Of a stretch of DNA of 34,264 nucleotides, positions 7,622-16,818 are shown piece by piece. The position numbers and the translations under genes were made by a program. Below the pieces are notes generated by a model. That model was given only the letters and a program-made list of their open reading frames with translations. It had not been told where the DNA came from and made no database searches. The number at the start of each line of letters is the position of its first letter. The stretch's first letter is position 1. This DNA comes from Sulfurimonas sp. SAG-AH-194-I05 (GTDB taxonomy: Bacteria; Campylobacterota; Campylobacteria; Campylobacterales; Sulfurimonadaceae), in contig NZ_JAEMVA010000018.1 of assembly GCF_029215955.1 (NCBI RefSeq), positions 1 to 34,264 on the forward strand, given 5' to 3'.

Positions 7622-8920
7622 CTAGTGCGTTGTGCATACCGAACATACATCAAAAGTACGAAAAATGAAGAGTGCATCTGTTTTTGAATGTCCTTGCATG
7701 GTTTTTTGAACTGGAGTTAATTTATTTTTGTTTGAGCTTCCTATATTCCATTGTGTTGGAGTGATGATTTCATAGTTTTTTATCATGCCTTTTTCTATAT
7801 CTATTTTATGTATCAGTGGTCCACGAGGAGCTTCTACGATCCCTACTCCACTCGCTGTAAGTGTTTCTATCGGTGCTGGTTTATTAAAAGAGTTTTCATC
7901 TATACGTACTTCACTGAGTAACTCTTTTACATGTTTCATTAAGTGTGCCACCTCATACACTCGCGCCATAACACGAGAATATGCACTATCTTTATAACGT
8001 CTATGAATATTTTTTATCAAAGGTATTTGCAAGGACATCATGCGTGATAAAGAACCAACCTCGTAGTATTCATCTTTATACAAAGCGTTTCTTGCAAAAG
8101 TTTTTTCATTTGGAGAAAATGATTCTACTGTGCTAACATATTTAGAATCTACACTAAAGAATCGTGTTTGTTTGATTTTTGATTGTCTTGAAAACTGATG
8201 CTTGCCTAAAACAATAAATCTATCGTAGGCTAAACCTTTTTCATGCATACCAAGCTGAAGTAAGTATGCTTCTATTTTTGCTATATCTGCATCTCCTTGT
8301 GCGAACTCTTTACATGTTTCATATGCTAAAAAATCATCTAAAGCGACTCCTAAACTCTCTTTTTCAAAAAACGCTATAAGTTCTTCTAAAAATCCTTGTG
8401 CCTGAAGTATCTCTATGTAAGTTGGATCGCAGGTAATTCCACCTGGAACCATGTACGAAGAGTGTGGCCACTGCCCACCTAAGAGTGCTATTGCTTTTGT
8501 AGCTAAACTCGCTCCAAATGCACCTTTGAGTGGGTAGCTCGTTTGTTTAGAATCACTGCGTTTATACAGTTCTGGAAGTAAAACAAAATAAATCCATTTT
8601 AAATGGTTTTGAATAATCTCCATTACCACTGTAAACTCACGAATATTTTCTGCTTTTTTGCTTAACACAACAGATTCACCAGCATTTTTATACGCGTCTT
8701 CTATAGCTCTCACACATGCCATAAGGTGTGCATGACCACAGATTCCACATACTCGAGGGGTTATAACAAGTGCATCGAGTGCATTTTTTCCCTTGAGTAT
8801 GTTCTCCATCCCACGAAAATGAGGAAAGGCTATGGTTGAAAAAACCACTTTTTCATCGTCTGTATCAAAGTAAACAGAGGCTTCGCCCTCTATTTGTTCA
8901 ACGAGTTGTTTTGTAGTCAA
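7622..8920 (-). CDS. hupL: [NiFe] hydrogenase large subunit, group-2-like, no C-terminal extension
   Basis: Houses the Ni-Fe centre for H2 oxidation or sensing. The N-terminal metal motif is TPRVCGICGHAHL (first CxxC) and the C-terminal motif is FDVCSVCTTH (second CxxC). The TAG stop follows that last His directly, so there is no removable C-terminal peptide as in most large subunits. Other family segments: IEGEA near the N-terminus, FRGMENILKG, and GVGIVEAPRGPLIHKI. At about 432 residues it is shorter than the usual 480 or more of HupL. I chose the TTG at 8920 because AAGGA sits about seven bases upstream; a TTG at 8935 is possible. It overlaps the small-subunit gene by 23 bases. No maturation genes are in the window. 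Confidence 0.85.
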   Translation of the reverse strand: MTTKQLVEQIEGEASVYFDTDDEKVVFSTIAFPHFRGMENILKGKNALDALVITPRVCGICGHAHLMACVRAIEDAYKNAGESVVLSKKAENIREFTVVMEIIQNHLKWIYFVLLPELYKRSDSKQTSYPLKGAFGASLATKAIALLGGQWPHSSYMVPGGITCDPTYIEILQAQGFLEELIAFFEKESLGVALDDFLAYETCKEFAQGDADIAKIEAYLLQLGMHEKGLAYDRFIVLGKHQFSRQSKIKQTRFFSVDSKYVSTVESFSPNEKTFARNALYKDEYYEVGSLSRMMSLQIPLIKNIHRRYKDSAYSRVMARVYEVAHLMKHVKELLSEVRIDENSFNKPAPIETLTASGVGIVEAPRGPLIHKIDIEKGMIKNYEIITPTQWNIGSSNKNKLTPVQKTMQGHSKTDALFIFRTFDVCSVCTTH

Positions 8921-9803
8921 TGAGTTTTCCTTCAAGTCTTTTTATACTAAATGTTTTAGCAAATCCTGTCATCGTAAGATAGGCTCGTTTTGGAATCTCC
9001 AAAGGAACATCTTGGGGTATGGACATATTTGTTTGTGTGCTAAAAAGATTGTTACGGGGAAAGTCTGGTTCAGTGCATCCAAAACATGGTGTTCCTGCTC
9101 GTGTTTTTGAGCTCACTTCATTCCATAGAATCTTATTGCACGAAGCGTGTGTCATAGGAGCGCGACACCCTTGTTCGTAAAACAAACAGCCCTCTTTTAA
9201 ACCAAACTCTTTTGCATCTACCTTCCATTCAAAGTACTCATTTCGTGTGCATCCATGGTGTGCTAAATGACTGTACAACTCCAAAGGTCGATGAAGTTCA
9301 TCGAGGAGAATCTCTTTTTTGTTTATAATCATATTTAAAGTGTAGCCTAACCATTCTGGATGAACTGGACATCCTGAGAGGTTTATAACCTTTTTTTGAG
9401 ACTCTAAAAGTGGACCAAAAGATTCTTTTTCATTAAAGATAAGTCCACTGTTTCTCTTAGGAGCAGATGCCTTAAAAATGCCACCAAAACTCGCACAACT
9501 CCCTAAAGCGACAACATACTTCGCTTCTTGTGCAAAATGCTTTACAACATCTGCAATAAGTACATCATTTCTTTTTAAAAGTGGGTCGTATGTTCCTTCA
9601 AATATAAGTACATCACACGCAATTTCAAGCTGTGTAATCTCTTGGAGTGTGTGAGAACATTCTAGTGATGGATGGTAAAGCATGTTGAGTTTACTGAGTA
9701 AGGATGGAAGAGTTGGTAGGTTTAAAAAGGAGTGGATATTTGCGTTACAAGTAACGCCCTGTATCCAAACAAGACGCGGTTTAGCTTCTTGTTTTGAGTG
9801 CAT
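8898..9803 (-). CDS. hupS: [NiFe] hydrogenase small subunit, group-2-like, cytoplasmic
   Basis: The electron-transfer subunit with three iron-sulfur clusters. There is no twin-arginine signal, so it should stay in the cytoplasm, as group 2 enzymes do. The proximal-cluster motif [16 protein letters not shown] has Asn where most enzymes have the second Cys of CxxC, as in cyanobacterial HupS. Other ligands are visible: [20 protein letters not shown], then HHGC, EGCLF and QGCR for the distal cluster, and CNKILW with [13 protein letters not shown] for the medial cluster. ATG at 9803 is chosen; a GTG at 9839 in the same frame is possible, and neither has a clear Shine-Dalgarno. The start lies inside the TetR gene, suggesting one transcript and coupled translation. 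Confidence 0.85.
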   Translation of the reverse strand: MHSKQEAKPRLVWIQGVTCNANIHSFLNLPTLPSLLSKLNMLYHPSLECSHTLQEITQLEIACDVLIFEGTYDPLLKRNDVLIADVVKHFAQEAKYVVALGSCASFGGIFKASAPKRNSGLIFNEKESFGPLLESQKKVINLSGCPVHPEWLGYTLNMIINKKEILLDELHRPLELYSHLAHHGCTRNEYFEWKVDAKEFGLKEGCLFYEQGCRAPMTHASCNKILWNEVSSKTRAGTPCFGCTEPDFPRNNLFSTQTNMSIPQDVPLEIPKRAYLTMTGFAKTFSIKRLEGKLIDYKTTR

Positions 9804-10383
9804 TGAAAATATTTTGTGAAATACTTGTTTTGTACTCACTCAAGGGTTCTGGCAAAATATTTTCACCAAACAAAAACACCATACCACCTAAGTAGCCCAT
9901 AAAAAGCCCAAAAGCACTAAAGAAGTCTTGGTTATGTAATTCGCCTTTCGCCACACCATCATCAAAGAAAATCATCATCTCTGTTACAAAAGGAGAGACG
10001 CAGAGCATACCTTTACAGTCTTCACCAAAAACTTCACGATTTGATAAATATACGCGTAAAAAGTACTCAATCATTTCAGGTTTATGATCTGCCATATCAA
10101 AATACATAGTAACGATTTTATATACTTTTTCTTCCGTAGAAACATCTTCTTCGTTAATTTTTTGAATACTTTTACCTAAGTACTCTGATATAAAAAGAAC
10201 TAATTCTTTTGCCAAAATATCTTTAGATGTAAAATAGTTATAAAAATTCCCAACACTCATACCAACTTTTTCTGCAATGTCTGGAATCGTTGTGATGTAA
10301 AAACCTCTCTCAGAAAAAAGTTTTAATGCTACTGAGATGATTGTACTTTTTCGTTCTTCTTTGCTGATTCTTGCCATATACAT
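9781..10383 (-). CDS. TetR-family transcriptional regulator
   Basis: A 200-residue one-component repressor type. The N-terminal helix-turn-helix (about 5-52) is classic Tet[20 protein letters not shown], then [18 protein letters not shown]. The C-terminal ligand domain is unassigned. A second ATG two codons in (10377) is equally plausible, with GAG a few bases upstream. It is the first gene of the regulator-small-large hydrogenase cassette and its end overlaps the small-subunit gene, so it probably controls the hydrogenase and itself. The inducer is unknown. Confidence 0.9.
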   Translation of the reverse strand: MYMARISKEERKSTIISVALKLFSERGFYITTIPDIAEKVGMSVGNFYNYFTSKDILAKELVLFISEYLGKSIQKINEEDVSTEEKVYKIVTMYFDMADHKPEMIEYFLRVYLSNREVFGEDCKGMLCVSPFVTEMMIFFDDGVAKGELHNQDFFSAFGLFMGYLGGMVFLFGENILPEPLSEYKTSISQNIFNALKTRS

Positions 10384-10407
10384 ACTCGATTTAAATAATT
10401 TGTAATG

Positions 10408-10413
10408 ATTATA
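10408..10413 (-). promoter_or_regulatory. Extended -10 box for the TetR-hydrogenase cassette
   Basis: Reading minus, TGCTATAAT: a perfect TATAAT with TG one base before it, 25 bases ahead of the TetR start. It sits inside a short dyad (AATG...CATT, 10404-10418) that could be part of an autoregulatory operator, though this is too short to claim. Confidence 0.5.
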
Positions 10414-10503
10414 GCATTTATTTTGCGAAAAACTACAATAAGAGACAATTTTATTTACTATCTTAAAACTCTCTTCTTAACAATAGCATTAATACAAAAA
10501 ATA

Positions 10504-10509
10504 TATAAT
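10504..10509 (+). promoter_or_regulatory. -10 box for queH
   Basis: TATAAT 44 bases before the queH ATG, in an A/T-rich spacer shared with the divergent TetR gene. AGAGGG (about 10540-10545) is a good ribosome-binding site eight bases before the start. Confidence 0.45.
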
Positions 10510-10553
10510 AATGATAAAATTGCATAAATAATTTCTTCCAGAGGGATAAAATA

Positions 10554-11636
10554 ATGCTTGTACATATTTGTTGTAGTGTCGACTCACACTTTTTTTTAGA
10601 AAAACTCCAGACGGATTATCCAGAAGAAAAACTTACTGGTTTTTTTTATGACCCAAATATTCATCCTTATTCAGAATACCAACTTCGTCTTTTAGATGTA
10701 CAACGTTCATGTAAAAAGCTCGGGATAGAAGTTCTTGAAGGTCCCTACGACTATGAAAACTGGCTTCAAGCAGTTCGTGGACTAGAAAATGAACCCGAAA
10801 AAGGTGCACGGTGCGAAGTATGTTTTGATAAACGTTTTGATGTGAGTGCAAAAAAAGCACTTGAACTGGGTGAAAAAAAAATCACTACTACCCTTTTAGT
10901 AAGTCCTTTAAAATCACAAGAGCAACTTAAACGTGTTGGTGATGCCTTTTATGAAAAGCATGGCGTTGCATTTATTGCAGTTGATTACCGCTCAAAAGGT
11001 GGAACACAAGATCAAAGTCGTGTCACAAAAGAAGAACAGCTTTATCGACAAGATTATTGTGGATGTATTTTTGGATTAACTATGCAAAGGGATCAGCAAA
11101 ATAAACTCATGGATGAAATGTTTTCTCCTATTTCAAATCTTACACTTCCAGCTTCTATAGAAGAAAGAATCCACATGTATAAATATAGAATGGAACTTGA
11201 AGATGAGAATAAAGAATATAAAATCATAAAACAAAAATTTTTAAATTATAGACAGTTTAATTTTAAACTTATAAAAGGAAAAAGAGAAGTTCTTGATGCG
11301 TATGCTCTTTCTTATTCAACACTTCAAAGAAAAAAAGCACAAGGTCGTATAGAATTTACAAATGAAAATATCCATTATTTTAATAGAGAAGAGATAAAGT
11401 TTATTACACTTGATTATTTCAATCTTACATGTGGAACAAGCTATCAAGCAATAAAAGAACTTATTTTCAACCCACCTCACTTTGAAAAAGAGATGGAATG
11501 TAGAAGAGCTATGCTGTGTGATAACTATGATATTACACCGATAATAGTTGTCAAAAATATTCCAGATGGAAAATTAAGTATTGAATTAGATGCTAAAACA
11601 TATGAAGATGTAAAAGAAAAACTAATCATTTTATAA
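10554..11636 (+). CDS. queH: QueH-type epoxyqueuosine reductase with an extra C-terminal domain
   Basis: Likely reduces epoxyqueuosine to queuosine in tRNA, the last step of Q34 modification, using an iron-sulfur cluster. Residues 1-175 are QueH-like: HICC (Cys6, Cys7), FYDPNIHPYSEY (31-42), GARCEVCFDKR (Cys87, Cys90), TTTLLVSPLKS (111-121) and YRQDYCGCIFG (Cys169, Cys171). Family members are usually about 180-240 residues. Here another 180 or so follow, Lys- and aromatic-rich, with no family I recognise, in which HTH-like SYSTLQRKKAQGRIEFT (about 254-270) stands out. It stands alone between the divergent TetR cassette and fabZ. Confidence 0.85.
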   Translation: MLVHICCSVDSHFFLEKLQTDYPEEKLTGFFYDPNIHPYSEYQLRLLDVQRSCKKLGIEVLEGPYDYENWLQAVRGLENEPEKGARCEVCFDKRFDVSAKKALELGEKKITTTLLVSPLKSQEQLKRVGDAFYEKHGVAFIAVDYRSKGGTQDQSRVTKEEQLYRQDYCGCIFGLTMQRDQQNKLMDEMFSPISNLTLPASIEERIHMYKYRMELEDENKEYKIIKQKFLNYRQFNFKLIKGKREVLDAYALSYSTLQRKKAQGRIEFTNENIHYFNREEIKFITLDYFNLTCGTSYQAIKELIFNPPHFEKEMECRRAMLCDNYDITPIIVVKNIPDGKLSIELDAKTYEDVKEKLIIL

Positions 11637-11648
11637 TAAAATTTAGGG

Positions 11649-11654
11649 TAAAAT
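11649..11654 (+). promoter_or_regulatory. Possible -10 box for the fabZ-lpxA-clpX-mre run
   Basis: TAAAAT in TAGGGTAAAATGC, 29 bases before the fabZ ATG and just after the queH stop. Position and sequence fit a Campylobacterota promoter; not otherwise supported. Confidence 0.35.
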
Positions 11655-11683
11655 GCTACAAATTATTACCAAGGCCTTGACTT

Positions 11684-12131
11684 ATGACTCTTGATGTTAC
11701 CGAAATTCAAAAAATTCTTCCTCACAGATACCCGTTCTTACTTGTAGATCGTGTTACTGATGTTCAAAAAAAATGAGACATTAGTAGCTTTTAAAAATGT
11801 CTCCATTAATGAACAAGTATTTGAAGGTCACTTTCCTGGACACCCTATTTACCCTGGTGTTATGATTTTAGAAGGTATGGCACAAGCGGGTGGTATTCTT
11901 TCATTTAAAAGTTTAGATATGACAGAAGAAGAAGCTGCAAATAAAGTAGTTTATTTTATGAGTATAGACAAAGCAAAATTTCGTGCTCCAGTGAAGCCAG
12001 GTGATCGACTTGAATATAGAATTAGCGTTCTTAAGACAAAGGGTCCTGTTTGGGTATTTGAAGGAAAAGCTTATGTTGATGAGAAGTTAGTAGCGCAAGC
12101 TGAATTAAAAGCTATGATAGTAGATAAGTAA
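11684..12131 (+). pseudogene. fabZ: fabZ, 3-hydroxyacyl-ACP dehydratase, interrupted by a one-base frameshift
   Basis: FabZ dehydrates 3-hydroxyacyl-ACP in type II fatty-acid synthesis. Translation from the ATG at 11684 (AAGG nine bases upstream) gives [20 protein letters not shown] and continues [10 protein letters not shown], then meets TGA at 11774. The rest of FabZ, including [20 protein letters not shown] with the catalytic His and Glu, continues in another frame to 12131. The break is at an A8 tract (11766-11773): with seven A's the protein would read [12 protein letters not shown], about 149 residues, normal for the family. So the gene is complete apart from one extra base. Either a homopolymer sequencing error or a true indel. 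The downstream part alone would lack the first conserved motif. Confidence 0.88.
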
Positions 12132-12148
12132 ACTAAGGTAAGCAACAG

Positions 12149-12940
12149 ATGTCAAATAGCAAAATATCACCTCTCGCAATTATAGACGATGGTGCAGTAA
12201 TAGGCGAAAATGTTACAATTGGTCCCTACTGTCTTATTTCCTCTCAAACAACTATTGGAGATGGAACGACAATAGCCCAAGGTGCTTGTATTTATGGAAA
12301 AACAACTATTGGAAAAAATAATGTAATTTTTTCACATGCAGTAATTGGTTCTGTTCCCCAAGACTTGAAGTTTAATGGTGAAGATGTTGAGCTCATTATT
12401 GGTGATGGAAATACCATACGTGAATTTACACTTTTTAATCCTGGAACCAAAGGCGGTGGTGGCAAAACTATCATTGGAGATAATAATCTTTTTATGGGGT
12501 ATGTTCATCTTGGTCATGATGTAATCGTTGGCAACAACAATGTTTTAGCAAATGCTGCTTCTTTTGCTGGGCATGTGGAAATTGGAAATAACATCGTGAT
12601 AGGTGCATTTACACCTGTGCATCAGTTTGTAAAAATCGGTGACTATGCAATGCTTGGTGGTGCTTCTGCACTTACACAAGATGTACCACCCTTTTGCATG
12701 GCTGAGGGAAATCGAGCTACATTACGTGGCTTAAATCTCAATGGACTACGAAGACATTTAGACCGTGAAGTAATAAATGAATTAAAAATTGCATATAGAA
12801 AACTTTTTGAGTCTGGGCAACCACTTAAAGATGTTGCCAATGCATTAGTAGAAAACACTACAGATGAACATATTAAAAACCTATGTTCTTTTATATTAAC
12901 AACAAAAAGAGGAATCCCCTTTGAGAGAAAAACAGTATGA
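12149..12940 (+). CDS. lpxA: UDP-N-acetylglucosamine O-acyltransferase (LpxA)
   Basis: Transfers a 3-hydroxyacyl chain from ACP to UDP-GlcNAc, the first step of lipid A synthesis. The 263 residues match LpxA length. The N-terminal two thirds are hexapeptide repeats of the left-handed beta helix ([27 protein letters not shown]). [13 protein letters not shown] and [14 protein letters not shown] contain the family's substrate and catalytic-His regions, and [12 protein letters not shown] lies in the helical C-terminus. It starts 17 bases after fabZ and overlaps clpX by 4 bases (ATGA). Confidence 0.96.
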   Translation: MSNSKISPLAIIDDGAVIGENVTIGPYCLISSQTTIGDGTTIAQGACIYGKTTIGKNNVIFSHAVIGSVPQDLKFNGEDVELIIGDGNTIREFTLFNPGTKGGGGKTIIGDNNLFMGYVHLGHDVIVGNNNVLANAASFAGHVEIGNNIVIGAFTPVHQFVKIGDYAMLGGASALTQDVPPFCMAEGNRATLRGLNLNGLRRHLDREVINELKIAYRKLFESGQPLKDVANALVENTTDEHIKNLCSFILTTKRGIPFERKTV

Positions 12941-14184
12941 TAACTAGAAATTGTAGCTTTTGTGATGCCATAGAAAGTGATGTAAATCCGCTTATTGCAG
13001 GAAATGGTGTTTACATATGTAAAAACTGTGTTACTTCAGCATATAAAATCATGTTTGGTGATGAAGTAAACACAAGTGCACAAGAAGACAATAAAGCACT
13101 CACAGATGCAGTTGTAAAACTCATGGTACCAAAAGAGCTCAATGCTTTTTTAAGTGACTATATTATTGGTCAAGAAAGAGCCAGAAAACTTTTAAGCGTA
13201 GCTGTATACAACCACTATAAAAGAATTTTTAAAACAGCAGACCTTTTAGATGATGAAACTGAAATAGCAAAATCAAATGTTCTTCTCATCGGACCAACTG
13301 GTTCTGGAAAAACACTTATGGCACAAACAATAGCAAGAGTTTTAAATGTTCCTATTGCTATTGCAGATGCTACAAGTTTAACAGAAGCTGGTTACGTTGG
13401 TGAAGATGTTGAAAACATTTTAACAAAACTTCTCCAAGCTGCTGATGGTGACATCGAACGTGCACAACAAGGAATCGTTTTTATCGATGAAGTAGACAAA
13501 ATTTCACGAATGAGTGAAAACCGTTCTATTACACGTGACGTTTCAGGTGAAGGTGTACAACAAGCACTTCTTAAAATCATAGAAGGTGCACAGGTAAACA
13601 TTCCGCCAAAGGGTGGTCGTAAGCACCCTAACCAAGAATTTACTTCTATCGACACAACTGGAATTTTATTTATTTGTGGTGGGGCTTTTGATGGTCTTAA
13701 GGAAATTCTTAAAAAGAAACAAGGCGAAAATATTCTTGGCTTTGGTCATGATAAAAAGACAAAAACAGAGCAAGAAACAACATATGACATGGTTGAACCT
13801 GATGATTTAGTTTCTTATGGTTTAATTCCAGAGCTTGTTGGACGTCTTCCTATTATTGCTTCTTTAAATGAAATAACTGAAGAAGATATGGTACGAATTT
13901 TAACAGAACCTAAAAACTCGCTTATCAAACAATATAAAAAGCTTTTTTCTATCGATGAAGTTGAACTCAACTTTGAAGATGAAGCATTAGTAGCAATCGC
14001 AGCAAAAGCAATAAAAAGAAAAACTGGAGCACGTGGTTTACGTGCAATACTAGAAGAAAACATGATAGACATTATGTATGAACTTCCAGAGTACAGTGGG
14101 TATGAGGTTTTAATAACTGCGGAAGTTATTGAAAATGGCGAAAGTCCAGTATATATAAAAAAACAAACGAAAATTACAGCATAA
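12937..14184 (+). CDS. clpX: ClpX, ATP-dependent unfoldase of ClpXP
   Basis: Unfolds substrates and feeds them to ClpP. The N-terminal zinc finger has Cys6, Cys9, Cys28 and Cys31. Walker A GPTGSGKT is at 119-126, the pore loop GYVG at 152-155, and Walker [11 protein letters not shown] at 180-189. The ClpP-docking loop reads LGF (in [10 protein letters not shown]) instead of the usual IGF, a conservative change. The C-terminus carries the sensor-2 region [14 protein letters not shown]. Length 415 is normal. It overlaps lpxA by 4 bases and is followed closely by mreB. Confidence 0.97.
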   Translation: MITRNCSFCDAIESDVNPLIAGNGVYICKNCVTSAYKIMFGDEVNTSAQEDNKALTDAVVKLMVPKELNAFLSDYIIGQERARKLLSVAVYNHYKRIFKTADLLDDETEIAKSNVLLIGPTGSGKTLMAQTIARVLNVPIAIADATSLTEAGYVGEDVENILTKLLQAADGDIERAQQGIVFIDEVDKISRMSENRSITRDVSGEGVQQALLKIIEGAQVNIPPKGGRKHPNQEFTSIDTTGILFICGGAFDGLKEILKKKQGENILGFGHDKKTKTEQETTYDMVEPDDLVSYGLIPELVGRLPIIASLNEITEEDMVRILTEPKNSLIKQYKKLFSIDEVELNFEDEALVAIAAKAIKRKTGARGLRAILEENMIDIMYELPEYSGYEVLITAEVIENGESPVYIKKQTKITA

Positions 14185-14196
14185 GGCATATAAAAC

Positions 14197-15234
14197 ATGA
14201 TATTTAACAAGATTATCGGACTTTTCTCTAACGACCTCTCTATAGATTTAGGAACAGCAAATACTATCGTAATTGCAAAGGGCAGAGGCATCATTATTAA
14301 TGAACCTTCTGTTGTTGCTGTAAAAACTGAAAAATATGGACAACAAAGAGTTTTAGCCGTTGGACAAGAAGCTAAAGATATGGTTGGAAAAACTCCAGGA
14401 AATATTAAAGCTATTCGTCCTATGCGGGATGGTGTTATTGCTGATTTTGACATGACTGAAAAAATGATTCGTAAATTTATTGAAAAAGCACATGGTCGTT
14501 CTTCTTTAATTTCTCCTCGAATTATTATTTGTGTACCTTATGGTTTAACACAAGTTGAGAGAAAAGCTGTTCGTGAATCTGCATTAAGTGCAGGAGCACG
14601 TGAAGTATTTCTAATAGAAGAACCAATGGCAGCTGCTATTGGTTCTGGTATAGATATTCGTGAGCCACAAGGACATTTAGTTGTTGATATTGGTGGTGGT
14701 ACTACTGAGATTGGTGTTGTTTCACTAGGTGGACTTGTACTTTCAAAGTCAATCCGTACAGCTGGTGATAAAATCGATACTTCTATCGTAAACTATATTC
14801 GTAAAAAATATAATCTTCTTATTGGTGAGAGAGTTGCTGAAGAGATTAAAATCAACATAGGTACTGCTGTAAAACTTGAAGAAGAATTGACAATGGTTGT
14901 AAATGGACGTGACCAAGTTGAAGGTCTTCTAAGCTCAGTTGAATTAACAAGTGAAGATGCACGTGAAGCGATGAAAGATCCTTTACGTGAAATCGCTGAA
15001 GCACTTCGTGATGTATTAGAAAAAATGCCACCTGATTTAGCTGGTGACATTGTAAACCATGGTATTATTTTAACAGGTGGTGGTGCTTTAATTCGTCAAC
15101 TTGATAAATACCTTTCTTCTCTTGTAAGAATTCCAGTTTTTGTAGCTGATGAGCCACTTTTAGCTGTTGCACGTGGAACGGGTCGTGCTCTTGAAGAGAT
15201 AGACCTACTTCAAGAACTTTTCGACAATGAATAA
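14197..15234 (+). CDS. mreB: MreB, actin-like rod-shape protein
   Basis: Polymerises under the inner membrane and guides lateral wall synthesis. [11 protein letters not shown] (phosphate 1) is near the N-terminus, [18 protein letters not shown] forms phosphate 2, and [16 protein letters not shown] is the adenosine loop. The 345 residues match the family. It follows clpX by 12 bases and overlaps mreC by 8 bases. Confidence 0.97.
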   Translation: MIFNKIIGLFSNDLSIDLGTANTIVIAKGRGIIINEPSVVAVKTEKYGQQRVLAVGQEAKDMVGKTPGNIKAIRPMRDGVIADFDMTEKMIRKFIEKAHGRSSLISPRIIICVPYGLTQVERKAVRESALSAGAREVFLIEEPMAAAIGSGIDIREPQGHLVVDIGGGTTEIGVVSLGGLVLSKSIRTAGDKIDTSIVNYIRKKYNLLIGERVAEEIKINIGTAVKLEEELTMVVNGRDQVEGLLSSVELTSEDAREAMKDPLREIAEALRDVLEKMPPDLAGDIVNHGIILTGGGALIRQLDKYLSSLVRIPVFVADEPLLAVARGTGRALEEIDLLQELFDNE

Positions 15235-15988
15235 AGAGCTCTTTAGCTTTTTATTTACCCTCATTGCACTCGTTATGGGTGCACTCTACTATACGAATAC
15301 TATTCAAGCGCCCTTTATAAATTCATTGAACTATTTAAAATCTAGCTACCATAAAACTACCACTCTTATCGAAAAAAATATCGATAAACATGTATTTCAA
15401 GCTTCTACAATTACAAGCCTCAAAGACACACTGCAAAACTATGAAAAAAATCACCTTGTTATGCAACAACTTGCTTCAGAAGTAAATGAACTCTTTAAAG
15501 CAAATAAATCTTCTTTAAAAAATGAACCAAAGGTTATCTTAACCCGAGTTATTTCTTATGAAAAATTTGGTAATTTTGATAGACTATGGTTAGATTTAGA
15601 AGATTATAATAATTCTAAAATTTATGGTCTCACCTACCAAGAACTTGTTGCCGGTATTGTTATTGAAAAAAACAATCGTCCTTTAGCCTTACTCAATCAA
15701 GATCCAAAAAGTGCGTATGCTGTGCATGTGGGAAATGTACTCGCTCCTGGGATTGCCCAAGGTAATAATAGTGAAAATTTAATTATAAACTTCATTCCTG
15801 CGTGGTTTCTTATTAAAAAAGATGATGAAGTTGTCACATCTGGTCTTGATAATGTTTTTTTTAAAGGTTTAAAAGTTGGTAAGGTACTTTCCGTTTCAAA
15901 AGAACACGGATTCCAAACAGCAATAGTAGAGCCCTACTATAAATCAAATAGCCCTAGCTATTTTCACATGATAAGGATACAACGATGA
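15227..15988 (+). CDS. mreC: MreC, rod-shape protein
   Basis: A periplasmic scaffold partner of MreB in the elongation machinery. One N-terminal membrane segment (about 5-25) is followed by a coiled-coil stretch (about 40-90) and a C-terminal beta domain with KKDDEVVTSGLDNVFFKGLK, typical of MreC. At 253 residues it is on the short side, as in related Campylobacterota. It starts inside the end of mreB and overlaps the next gene by 4 bases. mreD is not present here. Confidence 0.9.
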   Translation: MNKELFSFLFTLIALVMGALYYTNTIQAPFINSLNYLKSSYHKTTTLIEKNIDKHVFQASTITSLKDTLQNYEKNHLVMQQLASEVNELFKANKSSLKNEPKVILTRVISYEKFGNFDRLWLDLEDYNNSKIYGLTYQELVAGIVIEKNNRPLALLNQDPKSAYAVHVGNVLAPGIAQGNNSENLIINFIPAWFLIKKDDEVVTSGLDNVFFKGLKVGKVLSVSKEHGFQTAIVEPYYKSNSPSYFHMIRIQR

Positions 15989-16725
15989 AATATATTGTAC
16001 TACTACTCTTCATTTTTTCTCTCTCTCAAGCAAAAGAGAAAGAACAAACAATCACGATAGGACTTGGGTTATATACACAAACACAACCTTATGCAAATGT
16101 AGATACTTTAGTTTTACCCTCCCCTGTAGTTTTTTTTGATAATGAACTCTTTTATATTCGTTGGACGAGAGCGGGTGTATACTTTTTAGGGAACAAAAGT
16201 AAAGACTTTTCTTGGGGCTTATCACTTACAGCCCAACCCCGAACAAATGGGTATAAGTCTTCTGATATAGTAGGAATGAATGAACGAAAATCGAGTCTAG
16301 AGGGTGGTTTAGCACTAAGTGTAGAAAGTGGAGATACTTTTTTTGAAGCTCTTTTATTAACAGATATTATTGATAGACATGATACTTGGGTTCTACAAAG
16401 TGAACTAGGTCACGAATTTAAATTCTCTAAACTTTCTATTTACCCTAGCGTACTTTTACGCTACCAATCGAGTGCTTTTATGAATTACTATTATGGTGTT
16501 ACAGCTGCAGAAGCAGTACGTAGGGGTGAAACTACGTATACACCAAGCGCAGGTTTACAGGTAAGTTTACAAACATATATTACATACCCTCTCACTAAAA
16601 ATATAGATGCTTTCATTAATATACGTGCAGACAAACTACCTATTGGAGCAACTTCTAGCACCATAGTACAAGATAAATATGTCTATTCAGGATTAGCTTC
16701 ACTTATATATACTTTTGACTATTAA
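15985..16725 (+). CDS. MipA/OmpV-like outer-membrane beta-barrel protein
   Basis: A 246-residue protein with a signal peptide (MKYIVLLLFIFSLSQA, residues 1-16), then alternating hydrophobic strands and a terminal aromatic residue (TFDY), as in outer-membrane barrels. Family-like segments include the DRHDTW region, SELGHEFKFSKLSIYPS, and FMNYYYGV, which MipA/OmpV proteins share. MipA scaffolds MltA and PBP1B in E. coli, so a cell-wall role would suit its coupling to mreC (4-base overlap), but that is inference from position. Last gene before the carB promoter. Confidence 0.75.
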   Translation: MKYIVLLLFIFSLSQAKEKEQTITIGLGLYTQTQPYANVDTLVLPSPVVFFDNELFYIRWTRAGVYFLGNKSKDFSWGLSLTAQPRTNGYKSSDIVGMNERKSSLEGGLALSVESGDTFFEALLLTDIIDRHDTWVLQSELGHEFKFSKLSIYPSVLLRYQSSAFMNYYYGVTAAEAVRRGETTYTPSAGLQVSLQTYITYPLTKNIDAFINIRADKLPIGATSSTIVQDKYVYSGLASLIYTFDY

Positions 16726-16735
16726 ATCTCTTCAT

Positions 16736-16776
16736 CCAAAGACACTAAAACTCATCAAATATTAAGTGCTCTTTGG
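16736..16776. promoter_or_regulatory. Inverted repeat abutting the carB -10 box
   Basis: The left arm CCAAAGACACT (16736-16746) and right arm AGTGCTCTTTGG (16765-16776) pair over 11 bases with one bulged base, around an 18-base A/T-rich loop. It begins 11 bases after the stop of the MipA-like gene, and its right arm ends 2 bases before the carB TATAAT. It could be a terminator of the mre run (no good U-tract follows) or an operator for carB. Confidence 0.4.
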
Positions 16777-16777
16777 C

Positions 16778-16783
16778 TATAAT
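16778..16783 (+). promoter_or_regulatory. -10 box for carB
   Basis: TATAAT in TTTGGCTATAATC, 36 bases ahead of the carB ATG. AGAAGG (16807-16812) is a strong ribosome-binding site six bases before the start. Confidence 0.6.
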
Positions 16784-16818
16784 CTTTCAATTTTATAAAA
16801 TAATTCAGAAGGTAAAAA

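Noticed and set aside
11766-11776. Programmed -1 ribosomal frameshifting at the fabZ A8 tract
   Set aside because: The downstream part is in the +1 frame (equivalently one A fewer); a -1 slip would lead to a different frame, so the usual A-tract -1 mechanism does not rescue the protein.
13815-14453. A 212-codon minus-strand frame across the end of clpX and start of mreB
   Set aside because: It lies opposite two clearly conserved genes, has no recognisable motif and is Ser/Ile-rich as antisense shadows are.
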